Positions 1 to 5,899 of a DNA stretch of 5,899 nucleotides are shown piece after piece. The notes under the pieces are model-generated. The model was not told the origin of the DNA and did not search any database. It saw only the letters and a program-made list of their open reading frames with translations. Location of the stretch: NCBI GenBank assembly GCA_902494035.1, contig CABURV010000090.1, positions 1 through 5,899 of the forward strand. Reading direction: 5' to 3'. A program made the translations under genes and the position numbers. Origin of the DNA: an uncultured Collinsella sp. (lineage in GTDB: Bacteria; Actinomycetota; Coriobacteriia; Coriobacteriales; Coriobacteriaceae). Numbering within the stretch: the first letter of the stretch is position 1; each line of letters opens with the position of its first letter.

Positions 1-554
1 GTGACGAGTCGGCGACCGACGAGGAGCTCTGGGCGGCGCTCGATATGGCGCAAGCGAGCGAGTTCGTGCGCAACAAGCCGCAGGGGCTCGACGCCCCGGT
101 CGAGGCGGAAGGCAAGAACTTCAGCGGCGGTCAGCGCCAGCGCCTGACCATTGCGCGTGCCCTGGTGGGCTCGCCGCAGATTCTGATTATGGATGACTCC
201 GCCTCGGCGCTCGACTTTAAGACCGACGCGGCGCTTCGCCACGCCATCCGCGAGCGCAGCGTACGCGGTGCCGCCGCGGGCGGGATCCCGCTGACCACGG
301 TGATCGTGAGCCAGCGCGTCTCGACCGTGCGCGATGCCGACATGATCTGCGTGCTCGACCACGGCTCGGTCGCGGGCCTGGGTACGCACGACGAGCTGTA
401 CGCAAGCTGCCAACTCTATCGCGAGATTTGCCAGTCGCAGCTTCGTCGCGAGGAGCTCGAGGGTCAGCAGGGGAGCGTGACGCCCGCGTCCGTCCCAAGT
501 CTCGCGTCCACCCCGGCTGCCCCGGCATCCACTTGCGCAAAGGAGGGCTGCTAA
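1..554 (+). CDS. ABC exporter half-transporter, degenerate-site subunit (3' end only)
   Basis: This is the C-terminal part (183 readable residues, frame starting at base 3) of an ABC transporter ATP-binding/permease protein. The family is usually about 570-620 residues, so the membrane domain and Walker A lie upstream of the window. Visible in order are the signature motif FSGGQ (120-134), a Walker B region reading ILIMDD (180-197) and an H-loop region reading IVSQRVST. The catalytic Glu after Walker B is Asp (195-197) and the switch His is Gln (312-314). Those two substitutions, with the ending GLGTHDELY...YREICQSQL, match the degenerate subunit of heterodimeric exporters such as TM287. After the fold comes an Ala/Ser/Pro-rich tail of about 40 residues, probably disordered. 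The open frame runs in from the left edge, so the ATG at base 45 is internal and not the start. Substrate is unknown; multidrug or lipid export is the usual guess for this class. Confidence 0.93.
   Translation, partial: DESATDEELWAALDMAQASEFVRNKPQGLDAPVEAEGKNFSGGQRQRLTIARALVGSPQILIMDDSASALDFKTDAALRHAIRERSVRGAAAGGIPLTTVIVSQRVSTVRDADMICVLDHGSVAGLGTHDELYASCQLYREICQSQLRREELEGQQGSVTPASVPSLASTPAAPASTCAKEGC
539..546 (+). promoter_or_regulatory. Ribosome binding site for the second ABC gene
   Basis: AAAGGAGG is a near-perfect Shine-Dalgarno sequence, 8 bases before the GTG at 555. It lies inside the last codons of the upstream gene, whose stop codon directly abuts that GTG. This fixes the start at GTG 555 rather than the in-frame ATG at 591, and suggests the two subunits are translationally coupled. 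Confidence 0.85.
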
Positions 555-2414
555 GTGAATCCGTATACTTCTTCCGGTTCGGTCGCCACGATGACGGCCA
601 ACGTGTCCGGCAACGATAGCCTCAACGACCTGGGTGATGGACCTCGTCAGCCCGGCGACCCCGAGCGCTACCCCGTGAGCGTGGTAACTCGCCGCCTACT
701 GGGCTACGTCCGTCCGCACCGCGTCTCGCTTGCGGCGTCGTTTGTGAGCGCCGCCATCTCGGTGATCTTGCAGCTCTATACGCCCATCCTCATTGGCGAG
801 GGCATCGACCTCATCGTTGCCGCCGGGCAGGTGGACTTTAACGCGCTGCTGCCGCTTGTTACCAAACTCGCCCTCGTCGTGGTGGGGGCCGCGGCCTTCC
901 AGTGGCTGCAAGGCTATTGCGTCAACCGCCTGTCCTACGAGACGGTGCGCGACATGCGCGTGGAGGCAAGCGACAAGCTCAGCCGTATGCCGCTCAGCTT
1001 TATCGACGGCCATGCCCACGGCGACCTCATGAGCCGTGTGGTCAACGACGTCGATCAGGTGGGTGACGGCCTGCTGCAGGGCTTTACGCAGCTCTTTACC
1101 GGCGTCATTACCATCGTTGGCACGCTCGCATTTATGCTCTCCATCAACCTGACCATGACGCTTGTGGTGGTGCTCGTCACGCCGCTTTCCATCTTTGCGG
1201 CCGGTGCCATCGCCAAGCTTTCCAATAAGAGCTTCACTGCTCAACAGTGCATCCAGGGCCAACTCGGCGGTCATATCGAGGAGTATGTGGGTGAGCAAAA
1301 GCTCGTGGACGCCTTCGCCTACGGCCCGCACGCTCAACAGCGCTTCGATGTCCTCAACGCCGAGCTCTATACGGCGGGCGAGCGCGCGCAGTTTATGGGT
1401 TCGCTTTCCAACCCCGGAACGCGCTTTATCAATAACATCATCTACGCCGTGGTCGCCGTGATCGGCTGCGCGGGCGTGATTACAGGCGTGCCCGCGACGC
1501 TCACGGTGGGCGGCGTGCAGATCTTCCTGTCCTACGCCAACCAGTACACTAAGCCGTTCAACGAGGTCACGAACGTCATCACGCAGGTCCAGACCGCGTA
1601 CGCCTCGGCGCGCCGCATGTTCGCGTTGCTCGATGCGTGCGAACAGGAGCCCGACGCTGTGGATGCCATTGAACTCGCCGCCCCGAAGGGCGAGGTTTCG
1701 TTTGAGCATGTGGACTTTAGCTATGTGCCCGACCGCAAACTGTTGCAGGATATCTGCATCGACGCCAAGCCCGGTATGCGCATTGCCCTCGTCGGTCCCA
1801 CGGGCTGTGGCAAGACGACGCTCATCAACCTGCTGCTGCGCTTTTACGATATCGATGCTGGGCGCATCGCGGTCGATGGTCGCTCCTCGCGTGACTACAC
1901 GCGTGCGAGCCTGCGCCGCGCCTTTGGCATGGTGCTGCAGGACACCTGGCTGTTTGAGGGCACGGTGGCCGAAAACATTGCCTACGGTTGCCCCGATGCC
2001 ACGCGCGAGCAGATTGTCGAGGCCGCCAAGCGCGCTCATGCGCATAAGTTTATCGTGCAGCTGCCAGCCGGCTACGATACGGTGATCGGCGAGGGCGGCG
2101 GCACGTTTAGCCAGGGTCAAAAACAGCTGCTGTGCATCGCGCGCGTCATGCTCACCGATCCGGCGATTCTGCTGCTGGACGAGGCAACGTCGAGCATCGA
2201 TACCCGCACCGAGCTGCAGGTGCAGGCGGCATTCGACGAGCTCATGGCTGGCCGCACGAGCTTTGTCGTGGCACACCGCCTGTCGACGATTCGCAACGCC
2301 GATTGCATCCTGGTAATGCGCGATGGCGAGATTATCGAGCGCGGCACGCACGATGAACTGCTCGCGGCAGGCGGCTTTTACGCCGAGCTCTACCGCAGCC
2401 AATTCGCCCAGTAA
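555..2414 (+). CDS. ABC exporter half-transporter, catalytic-site subunit (ATP-binding/permease)
   Basis: A complete 619-residue ABC half-transporter with fused membrane and ATPase domains, acting in the cytoplasmic membrane as an ATP-driven exporter. Residues 1-45 are a polar N-terminal extension. About six hydrophobic segments follow (roughly 56-80, 98-118, 178-196, 199-219, 292-312, 315-333). The nucleotide-binding domain starts near 378 with A-loop Tyr390, Walker A GPTGCGKTT (414-422, Lys420), Q-loop Gln462, signature FSQGQ (518-522), Walker B ILLLDE (Asp542, catalytic Glu543) and switch His574. The catalytic residues are intact but the signature is FSQGQ instead of LSGGQ, as in TM288-type subunits of heterodimeric exporters. 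It therefore completes the productive ATP site together with the signature of the upstream gene product. Start is GTG 555, set by the AAAGGAGG at 539-546 and abutting the previous stop. The two genes are clearly one operon. The exported substrate cannot be read from sequence. Confidence 0.96.
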   Translation: MNPYTSSGSVATMTANVSGNDSLNDLGDGPRQPGDPERYPVSVVTRRLLGYVRPHRVSLAASFVSAAISVILQLYTPILIGEGIDLIVAAGQVDFNALLPLVTKLALVVVGAAAFQWLQGYCVNRLSYETVRDMRVEASDKLSRMPLSFIDGHAHGDLMSRVVNDVDQVGDGLLQGFTQLFTGVITIVGTLAFMLSINLTMTLVVVLVTPLSIFAAGAIAKLSNKSFTAQQCIQGQLGGHIEEYVGEQKLVDAFAYGPHAQQRFDVLNAELYTAGERAQFMGSLSNPGTRFINNIIYAVVAVIGCAGVITGVPATLTVGGVQIFLSYANQYTKPFNEVTNVITQVQTAYASARRMFALLDACEQEPDAVDAIELAAPKGEVSFEHVDFSYVPDRKLLQDICIDAKPGMRIALVGPTGCGKTTLINLLLRFYDIDAGRIAVDGRSSRDYTRASLRRAFGMVLQDTWLFEGTVAENIAYGCPDATREQIVEAAKRAHAHKFIVQLPAGYDTVIGEGGGTFSQGQKQLLCIARVMLTDPAILLLDEATSSIDTRTELQVQAAFDELMAGRTSFVVAHRLSTIRNADCILVMRDGEIIERGTHDELLAAGGFYAELYRSQFAQ

Positions 2415-2441
2415 GCAAGACGTGGGGCAAATGAATCAATC

Positions 2442-2465
2442 GGCAGACGGTGGTTTACATCTGCC
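2442..2465. other. Weak inverted repeat after the ABC operon
   Basis: GGCAGA (2442-2447) and TCTGCC (2460-2465) form a 6-bp inverted repeat around a 12-base loop, 28 bases past the ABC stop codon. No T-run follows, so it is a poor intrinsic terminator. It overlaps the candidate -35 box at 2454-2459, so an operator role for the next gene is equally possible. No better terminator was seen between the ABC gene and the flavodoxin gene, so read-through is possible. Confidence 0.25.
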
Positions 2466-2481
2466 ACGTTAGTACTAAGAT
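2454..2481 (+). promoter_or_regulatory. Candidate sigma-70-type promoter for the flavodoxin gene
   Basis: TTTACA (2454-2459, five of six matches to TTGACA) is followed after 16 bases by TAAGAT (2476-2481, four of six matches to TATAAT). This lies in the only clearly AT-rich stretch of the left half (about 2454-2516). Transcription would begin near 2488, giving a leader of about 47 bases. It suggests the flavodoxin gene can be transcribed independently of the ABC operon. The call rests on consensus matching only. Confidence 0.45.
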
Positions 2482-2534
2482 ATTCATCTAATAAATTGCA
2501 TTAGTGGCTTTAGTTTTGGGGGAAACGAGGCAAC

Positions 2535-3092
2535 GTGACTATGACGTGCTCTTTGGTGGTCAACAGCAAGAGCGGTAATACCAGGATGGTTTCGGGCGCG
2601 ATCAAGCGCGCTCTGCAGGCTGCGGGTGTCGAGTTTGTCCATGCCGCGGCGTTGAGCGACGATGCAGATGCAGATCAGGTTGCACTCGAGGCGCAGGGCG
2701 CCTGTGCGGCCGACATGGTGCTCGTCGGTTTTTGGTGTGACAAGGGCGCATGCACGCCTTCGGTCGCGGCGTTGCTCTCCGCCTTGCACGGCAAGCGCGT
2801 CTTTCTGTTTGGTACCTGCGGTTTTGGTGCCAATCAGAAATATTACCAGCAGATTATCGATCGTGTGACCTCCAATTTGGCCGATGATGCCGAGCTGGTG
2901 GGCTGGGCAATGTGCCAGGGCAAGATGGGCCCCGCGGTCAAACAGCGCTACGAGGCCATGCTCGAGCAAGATCCCGACAACGCCCGCGCTAAGTTGCTGC
3001 TCGACAACTGGGTTGCCGCAAAGGATCATCCCACCAAGGATGATCTGGACCATATGGCGGTGGCGGCCAAGAAGGCCGTGCTGGGCGAGTAG
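2535..3092 (+). CDS. Flavodoxin-family protein, BilS-like
   Basis: A 185-residue soluble protein with a flavodoxin-like FMN-binding fold. The first beta strand leads straight into a phosphate-binding loop SKSGNT (residues 11-16), followed by an amphipathic helix. Further conserved-looking blocks are VGFWCDKG (64-71), LFGTCGFG (91-98) and MCQGKM (126-131), then a charged helical C-terminus with a DHP motif (164-166). The GFWxDKG / LFGTxGFG / CQGKM combination resembles the flavodoxin subfamily called BilS, which accompanies the bilirubin reductase BilR in gut bacteria. That match is from memory, and no bilR-like gene is in the window. A role as FMN electron carrier or accessory reductase component is inferred. 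GTG 2535 is used here; ATG 2541 is an alternative that removes two residues, and a GAGG at 2527-2530 sits 4 or 10 bases before them, so it does not decide. The gene is flanked by its own candidate promoter and a strong terminator. Confidence 0.9.
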   Translation: MTMTCSLVVNSKSGNTRMVSGAIKRALQAAGVEFVHAAALSDDADADQVALEAQGACAADMVLVGFWCDKGACTPSVAALLSALHGKRVFLFGTCGFGANQKYYQQIIDRVTSNLADDAELVGWAMCQGKMGPAVKQRYEAMLEQDPDNARAKLLLDNWVAAKDHPTKDDLDHMAVAAKKAVLGE

Positions 3093-3134
3093 CTTCGCCG
3101 TTCGCGGTCCTTCGTGCAAAACAATACAAACGTG

Positions 3135-3163
3135 AAAGCCTCGAAGTTCTCGAGGCTTTTTTC
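3135..3163 (+). terminator. Intrinsic terminator after the flavodoxin gene
   Basis: AAAGCCTCGA (3135-3144) pairs perfectly with TCGAGGCTTT (3150-3159) around the 5-base loop AGTTC, giving a 10-bp stem. The T-run continues to 3162. It lies 42 bases after the flavodoxin stop codon. On the minus strand the A-run would also give some T-tail after the same stem, so it may act as a backstop for the convergent gene. Confidence 0.92.
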
Positions 3164-3246
3164 TTGACACTCGTGGGCGCAACCGTGGCAAGCGTCTGGG
3201 GCGATATTTTCCATCACCCCGATGACGAGGCCGTCTTGGACGACAC
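3164..3246. other. Short unassigned intergenic stretch before the repeat array
   Basis: Between the flavodoxin terminator and the decayed first repeat copy I see no supported gene, promoter or RNA. Open frames starting here run on through the repeat array and look like chance translations of it. Confidence 0.4.
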
Positions 3247-3478
3247 ACTCGCATGCGTTTGCCGGATGTATTCAGAGTGGGACGGGCTTTCCGGATGGGC
3301 GGGCTCTCGGAAAAAGCGTCCCGGAATTTGGCTTTGGAATGGGATGCAGTTTCCGGTTGAGGGGCTTGGCGGAAAGTGCGACCCGGAATTTGCAATCGGA
3401 GTGGGATGAGGTTTCCCAACGGAGCCACAAGCGGAAACTGCATCCCACTCCGAACGTGAATTCTGGGACACGGTTTCC
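3247..3478. repeat. Tandem array of 46-bp palindromic elements, 62-bp period
   Basis: Three 46-bp elements each begin GGAAA and end TTTCC: A at 3309-3354 (+), B at 3371-3416 (+) and C at 3433-3478 (inverted). They are separated by exactly 16 bp (3355-3370 and 3417-3432), giving a 62-bp period. The terminal 14 bases of each element are imperfect inverted repeats (11/14 in A, 9/14 in B, 11/14 in C) around an asymmetric core of the type CCCGGAATT...GGAGTGGGAT, so each could form a hairpin. B and C face each other and form a larger inverted repeat, with a perfect 12-bp block CGGAGTGGGATG (3397-3408) against CATCCCACTCCG (3441-3452). A decayed fourth copy ends at 3292, again 62 bp before the end of A, and keeps only its right half. 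The period is not a multiple of three, which argues against a coding repeat. The copies have diverged (A and B units share 45 of 62 bases). The family is not one I can name; a REP/BIME-like or MITE-derived intergenic element is the best description. Confidence 0.8.
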
Positions 3479-3484
3479 GGATGC

Positions 3485-3504
3485 AAAAAGCCACATGACG
3501 TGGC
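3485..3504 (-). terminator. Candidate intrinsic terminator for the LTA synthase gene
   Basis: Read on the minus strand, GCCAC (3504-3500) pairs with GTGGC (3494-3490) around a 5-base loop, followed by five T (3489-3485). The stem is short (5 bp, GC-rich) but has the right orientation and T-tail for the minus-strand gene that stops at 3632, about 130 bases upstream of it. It abuts the end of the palindromic array. Confidence 0.45.
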
Positions 3505-3564
3505 CTTCATCTTATATGTGTTGCGGATACCCCCCCCATGACAAGCCGCGCTCCAACAACAAGG

Positions 3565-3612
3565 CGTCTGTCCGAGCAGGGAACCTTACGTTCCGCGCCG
3601 CCCGGGCAGACG
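3565..3612 (-). other. Two-level hairpin in the LTA synthase 3' region
   Basis: A 10-bp outer stem, CGTCTGTCCG (3565-3574) with CGGGCAGACG (3603-3612), includes one T-G pair and encloses an inner 5-bp hairpin, GGAAC (3580-3584) with GTTCC (3590-3594), loop CTTAC. On the minus strand it begins 19 bases after the LTA synthase stop codon, and is followed by a T-rich but interrupted CCTTGTTGTT. It may be the main transcript end or a 3' stabilising structure for that mRNA. The long T-run expected of a textbook intrinsic terminator is missing. Confidence 0.5.
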
Positions 3613-3631
3613 AACCAGTTAAGACGTGTCG

Positions 3632-5899
3632 CTACTTGATCTTGGTTGTACCCGGCGCCAGGTTGGGGTCGGTCTCGTTGGCCTCGGTCTGGAAGTGCTC
3701 GGTATAGACGTTCTTGCCGTCGCGGAACATCTCGTAGTACTGCATCTTGGCGTAATCCTCGCGTGCCTTGGTGGCGGCAGCGGCGGCGGCGTCGTCACCG
3801 GTGACGTTGGAGGAAAGCGCCCAGCGCAGGCTGGCGTCCTCGTAGCCCACGGAGTTGATGGCGGGCAGCGACTCGCGCAGCGTCATATGCGCCTTTTGAT
3901 AGTCGGAAAGCGGGGCGCCGATCAGCTGCATAAGCTGGGTGGACAGGTAGTTGGTGGATAGGTCGTCGACCTTACTTGTCTGGTCGCAGCCGGCAACGTC
4001 GTAGTTAGCCCAAATGATGTAGTCGGTCTGCCACAGACGTTCCTGGTGCGTGGCGTCGTCCTCGCCGGTAAACCACTTATCGTTGAACTTGGACGGGAAG
4101 AACGGCTGGTGATCGCCCCAGAACACCACGACCACCTTGCGGTCGAGCTTGCTCAAGGCATTGAGGAAGTAGCGCAGCGCCTGGTCGGACTGCTCGATGC
4201 ACGAGACATACTCGTCGACATCGGAGAGCGTGCCGTCCTCGACGGTCTTGGTGTCCAGGTCGGTCGTGTCGATGTTGAGATGCATCTGCTTGTCGACCGG
4301 CACCAGACCCGTGTCGTAGCCCGAGTGGTTCTGCATGGTCACGTCGAAGATGAACTGCGGATCGGCGTTCTGGTCGAGCAGCTCCAGAATCTTGTCGTAG
4401 GTCGCCTGGTCGGTCACCATGCCGCGCAGGGTATCGGCGCCCTGGAAATCGTTGATGGACAGGAACTGGTCAAAGCCAAAGTCCTTATAGACGTTCTCGC
4501 GGTTCCAGTTGGTGGCGTGGTTGGGGTGCATGGCCGTGGTGGAATATCCGAGCGACTTGAACTGCTCGGCAAGATTCTCGGTCGTCTCCATGTTGTAGAT
4601 GGTATAGGGATAGACGCCCGACCCCAGGTTGGCCATGGAGTTACCGGTCATAAACTCAAACTCGGTATTGGCGGTGCCGCCGCCGTAGGCGCTCACGTAG
4701 AGCTTGCCGCGGCTGAGGCAGTTGGACAGGCTCTTAAAGTACTGCGGGCCCTCGTAGCCGGCGTGCATGTTCTGGTAGATGGATAGGTCCGAGAAGGTCT
4801 CGTTCATGATGGCGATGACCGTGGGCTTCTCGCTGTCGAACTGCTCCTTTGCGGCGGTGCGCTCGTTGCTCTTGGCGGCGTCGGACTTGTCGTAGGCCTT
4901 GGCGTACTTTTTGAGCGTGGCCTTGGCATCGTCGACGGAGTAGTCGGCGGGTTTGGGCGGCTTGATGGACTGCGCTGCGCTAATGAAAGCGGGCAGGTAG
5001 CCCTCGCGCCAGTAGCTCTCGAGCGGACGCCAGGTGTAGACGGTGATGCCGAGGGTGTTGTAGTAGTCGACGAGCGTGACATGTGCGGTCACGCCGCCCA
5101 GGCACAGTACAGCCACGAGCAGGTTGGTGAGCAGCATACGCTTGGCGTTGGCGGCACCCTTCTGACGGTGCGGTGCTGCCAGGCCGGCGTACTCGCACAG
5201 CAGCATGGCGATGGCGGTAAAGCCCATGGACAACACGCAGAACAGCGAGATCGAGAAGGTGTAGCCGTTGCCGGCGACCGCGGCGGCGGTGGAGATGGCC
5301 GAAAGGTCGCCTGGCTGGATGGGCATGGATTTAAACGTGATGACGAAGAACTCGGCAATGCCCAGGACAAAGAGGGCAAAGGCCAGGACCGCGGGAGCTG
5401 CGCCGTGGCGCTGGAATAGGAAGAACAGGCCGACCATGAGCGTGGTGATGATGGCCCACTCGAGCAGGATGCACAGGGGGTAGACCCAGGTAAAGTCGTG
5501 GTTGGACGAGACCTCCATGCCCAGCAGCGCAAAGACGCCGGCGAGCAGCAGGCACAAGACGGCGGCGACGAGCGGGCGGCCCACAAAGGCACCGCGCAGG
5601 CGGGCGAGCTTGCCGGTGGGGGCGGGGGCATCGGTAGCAGCGAGCGCGAAAACGCGCGGGGCGATGCGGTCGCGGGCGATGCTGGCCCAGGCGCAGCCGG
5701 TGAGAATGGCATTGGTCAGGATGAGCATCACAAAGGCGAGCGGCTCGTTTTGGGCGACGAGGCCAATGGCACCCCAAATGGTCAAAAAGAGCTGGAACAG
5801 GCCGAAGGCGGCGCTCCACCCAAGAGCGCTTTTGGCGACGGTGCCCGACTGAGCGCGAATGGCCTTGGCCTCGCGCAAAACAAGGTAGACGGTCGCCAC
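3632..5899 (-). CDS. LTA synthase family protein (membrane sulfatase-fold phosphoglycerol transferase), 5' end cut by window
   Basis: At least 755 residues of a polytopic membrane protein with an extracellular alkaline-phosphatase/sulfatase-fold domain, of the LtaS/MdoB group that moves glycerol phosphate from phosphatidylglycerol onto a cell-surface polymer. About seven hydrophobic segments lie at roughly 25-50, 53-74, 108-128, 137-162, 168-190, 212-237 and 254-277. A charged linker (about 310-358) leads to the catalytic domain. Residues matching the LtaS site are Glu367 in MNETFSD (metal), Thr409 in YGGGTANTEFE (nucleophile), NWNR at 464-467 (substrate pocket), His525 in MQNHSGY, and Asp596-His597 in WGDHQPF (metal). 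A tail of about 50 residues with an Ala run (704-709) follows. The domain style is that of clostridial 'LTA synthase family' proteins, so lipoteichoic acid or a related glycerol-phosphate polymer is inferred; the acceptor is unknown. The frame is open to the right edge; GTG at 5897-5899 could be the start by chance but no upstream sequence is visible to judge it. The TAG stop is at 3632-3634. Confidence 0.93.
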   Translation of the reverse strand: MATVYLVLREAKAIRAQSGTVAKSALGWSAAFGLFQLFLTIWGAIGLVAQNEPLAFVMLILTNAILTGCAWASIARDRIAPRVFALAATDAPAPTGKLARLRGAFVGRPLVAAVLCLLLAGVFALLGMEVSSNHDFTWVYPLCILLEWAIITTLMVGLFFLFQRHGAAPAVLAFALFVLGIAEFFVITFKSMPIQPGDLSAISTAAAVAGNGYTFSISLFCVLSMGFTAIAMLLCEYAGLAAPHRQKGAANAKRMLLTNLLVAVLCLGGVTAHVTLVDYYNTLGITVYTWRPLESYWREGYLPAFISAAQSIKPPKPADYSVDDAKATLKKYAKAYDKSDAAKSNERTAAKEQFDSEKPTVIAIMNETFSDLSIYQNMHAGYEGPQYFKSLSNCLSRGKLYVSAYGGGTANTEFEFMTGNSMANLGSGVYPYTIYNMETTENLAEQFKSLGYSTTAMHPNHATNWNRENVYKDFGFDQFLSINDFQGADTLRGMVTDQATYDKILELLDQNADPQFIFDVTMQNHSGYDTGLVPVDKQMHLNIDTTDLDTKTVEDGTLSDVDEYVSCIEQSDQALRYFLNALSKLDRKVVVVFWGDHQPFFPSKFNDKWFTGEDDATHQERLWQTDYIIWANYDVAGCDQTSKVDDLSTNYLSTQLMQLIGAPLSDYQKAHMTLRESLPAINSVGYEDASLRWALSSNVTGDDAAAAAATKAREDYAKMQYYEMFRDGKNVYTEHFQTEANETDPNLAPGTTKIK

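Noticed and set aside
696..2402. A 568-codon open frame on the minus strand, opposite the second ABC gene
   Set aside because: It mirrors the whole ABC gene, its translation has no recognisable domain and is rich in His/Arg/Ala/Val as expected from antisense GC-rich codons. The plus-strand frame has every ABC motif.
2488..2504. CTAAT / ATTAG inverted repeat near the predicted transcription start of the flavodoxin gene
   Set aside because: Five AT-rich base pairs with a 7-base loop are expected by chance in an AT-rich stretch; too weak to call an operator.
3247..3478. CRISPR array interpretation of the 46/16-bp repeats
   Set aside because: The would-be repeats differ too much from one another, one is inverted, the 16-bp separators are too short for spacers, and no cas gene is present.
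2484..3494. A 336-codon minus-strand frame across the flavodoxin gene, its terminator and the array
   Set aside because: It is antisense to a recognisable flavodoxin and reads through a strong terminator hairpin and the repeats; it is a shadow frame.
3530..3537. Run of eight C bases in the intergenic region, as a phase-variation tract
   Set aside because: It lies outside any supported gene or promoter, so slippage has no visible target; it is just a homopolymer.
3222..3707. Open frames of 161 codons (+) and 98 codons (-, 3214-3510) through the repeat array
   Set aside because: They are translations of the 62-bp repeats, whose period shifts the frame each unit. They have no convincing ribosome binding site, and the plus frame runs into the 3' end of the LTA synthase gene.
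4046..4786. A 246-codon open frame on the plus strand, opposite the LTA synthase gene
   Set aside because: The translation is a Val/Leu/Gly/His-rich low-information sequence typical of GC-rich antisense frames, and the minus strand codes for the catalytic domain here.

Overview
The window looks like a chromosomal segment of a high-GC Gram-positive gut bacterium, most probably a member of the Coriobacteriia (Collinsella-like). This is an inference from the GC-rich coding DNA, strong AAAGGAGG-type ribosome binding, an LTA-synthase-family enzyme and a BilS-like flavodoxin. No marker gene is present to prove the taxonomy. Four protein genes are visible, two of them cut by the window edges.

Left part (1-2414, + strand): the 3' end of one ABC exporter half-transporter, followed with zero intergenic bases by a complete second half-transporter (TAA at 552-554, GTG at 555). 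The two nucleotide-binding domains are complementary. The first has a good signature motif but lacks the catalytic Glu and the switch His. The second has the catalytic Glu and His but a degenerate signature. This is the hallmark of a heterodimeric exporter of the TM287/288, BmrCD or LmrCD type, so the two genes very likely form one operon and one transporter.

Middle (2415-3163, + strand): an AT-rich gap with a candidate sigma-70-type promoter, then a 185-residue flavodoxin-family protein resembling BilS, closed by a very clear intrinsic terminator at 3135-3163.

Non-coding stretch (3164-3631): it separates two convergent genes. It holds a regular array of palindromic elements: three 46-bp elements bounded by GGAAA/TTTCC, separated by exactly 16 bp (62-bp period). 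The third element is inverted, and a decayed half copy lies in front. Two hairpins follow that probably end the minus-strand transcript. The array is the most unusual thing in the window.

Right part (3632-5899, - strand): a large membrane-anchored LTA synthase/alkaline-phosphatase-superfamily phosphoglycerol transferase with all key catalytic residues. It lacks its true N-terminus in this window. Long open frames lying antisense to the ABC gene and to the LTA synthase gene are GC-driven shadows and are not annotated.
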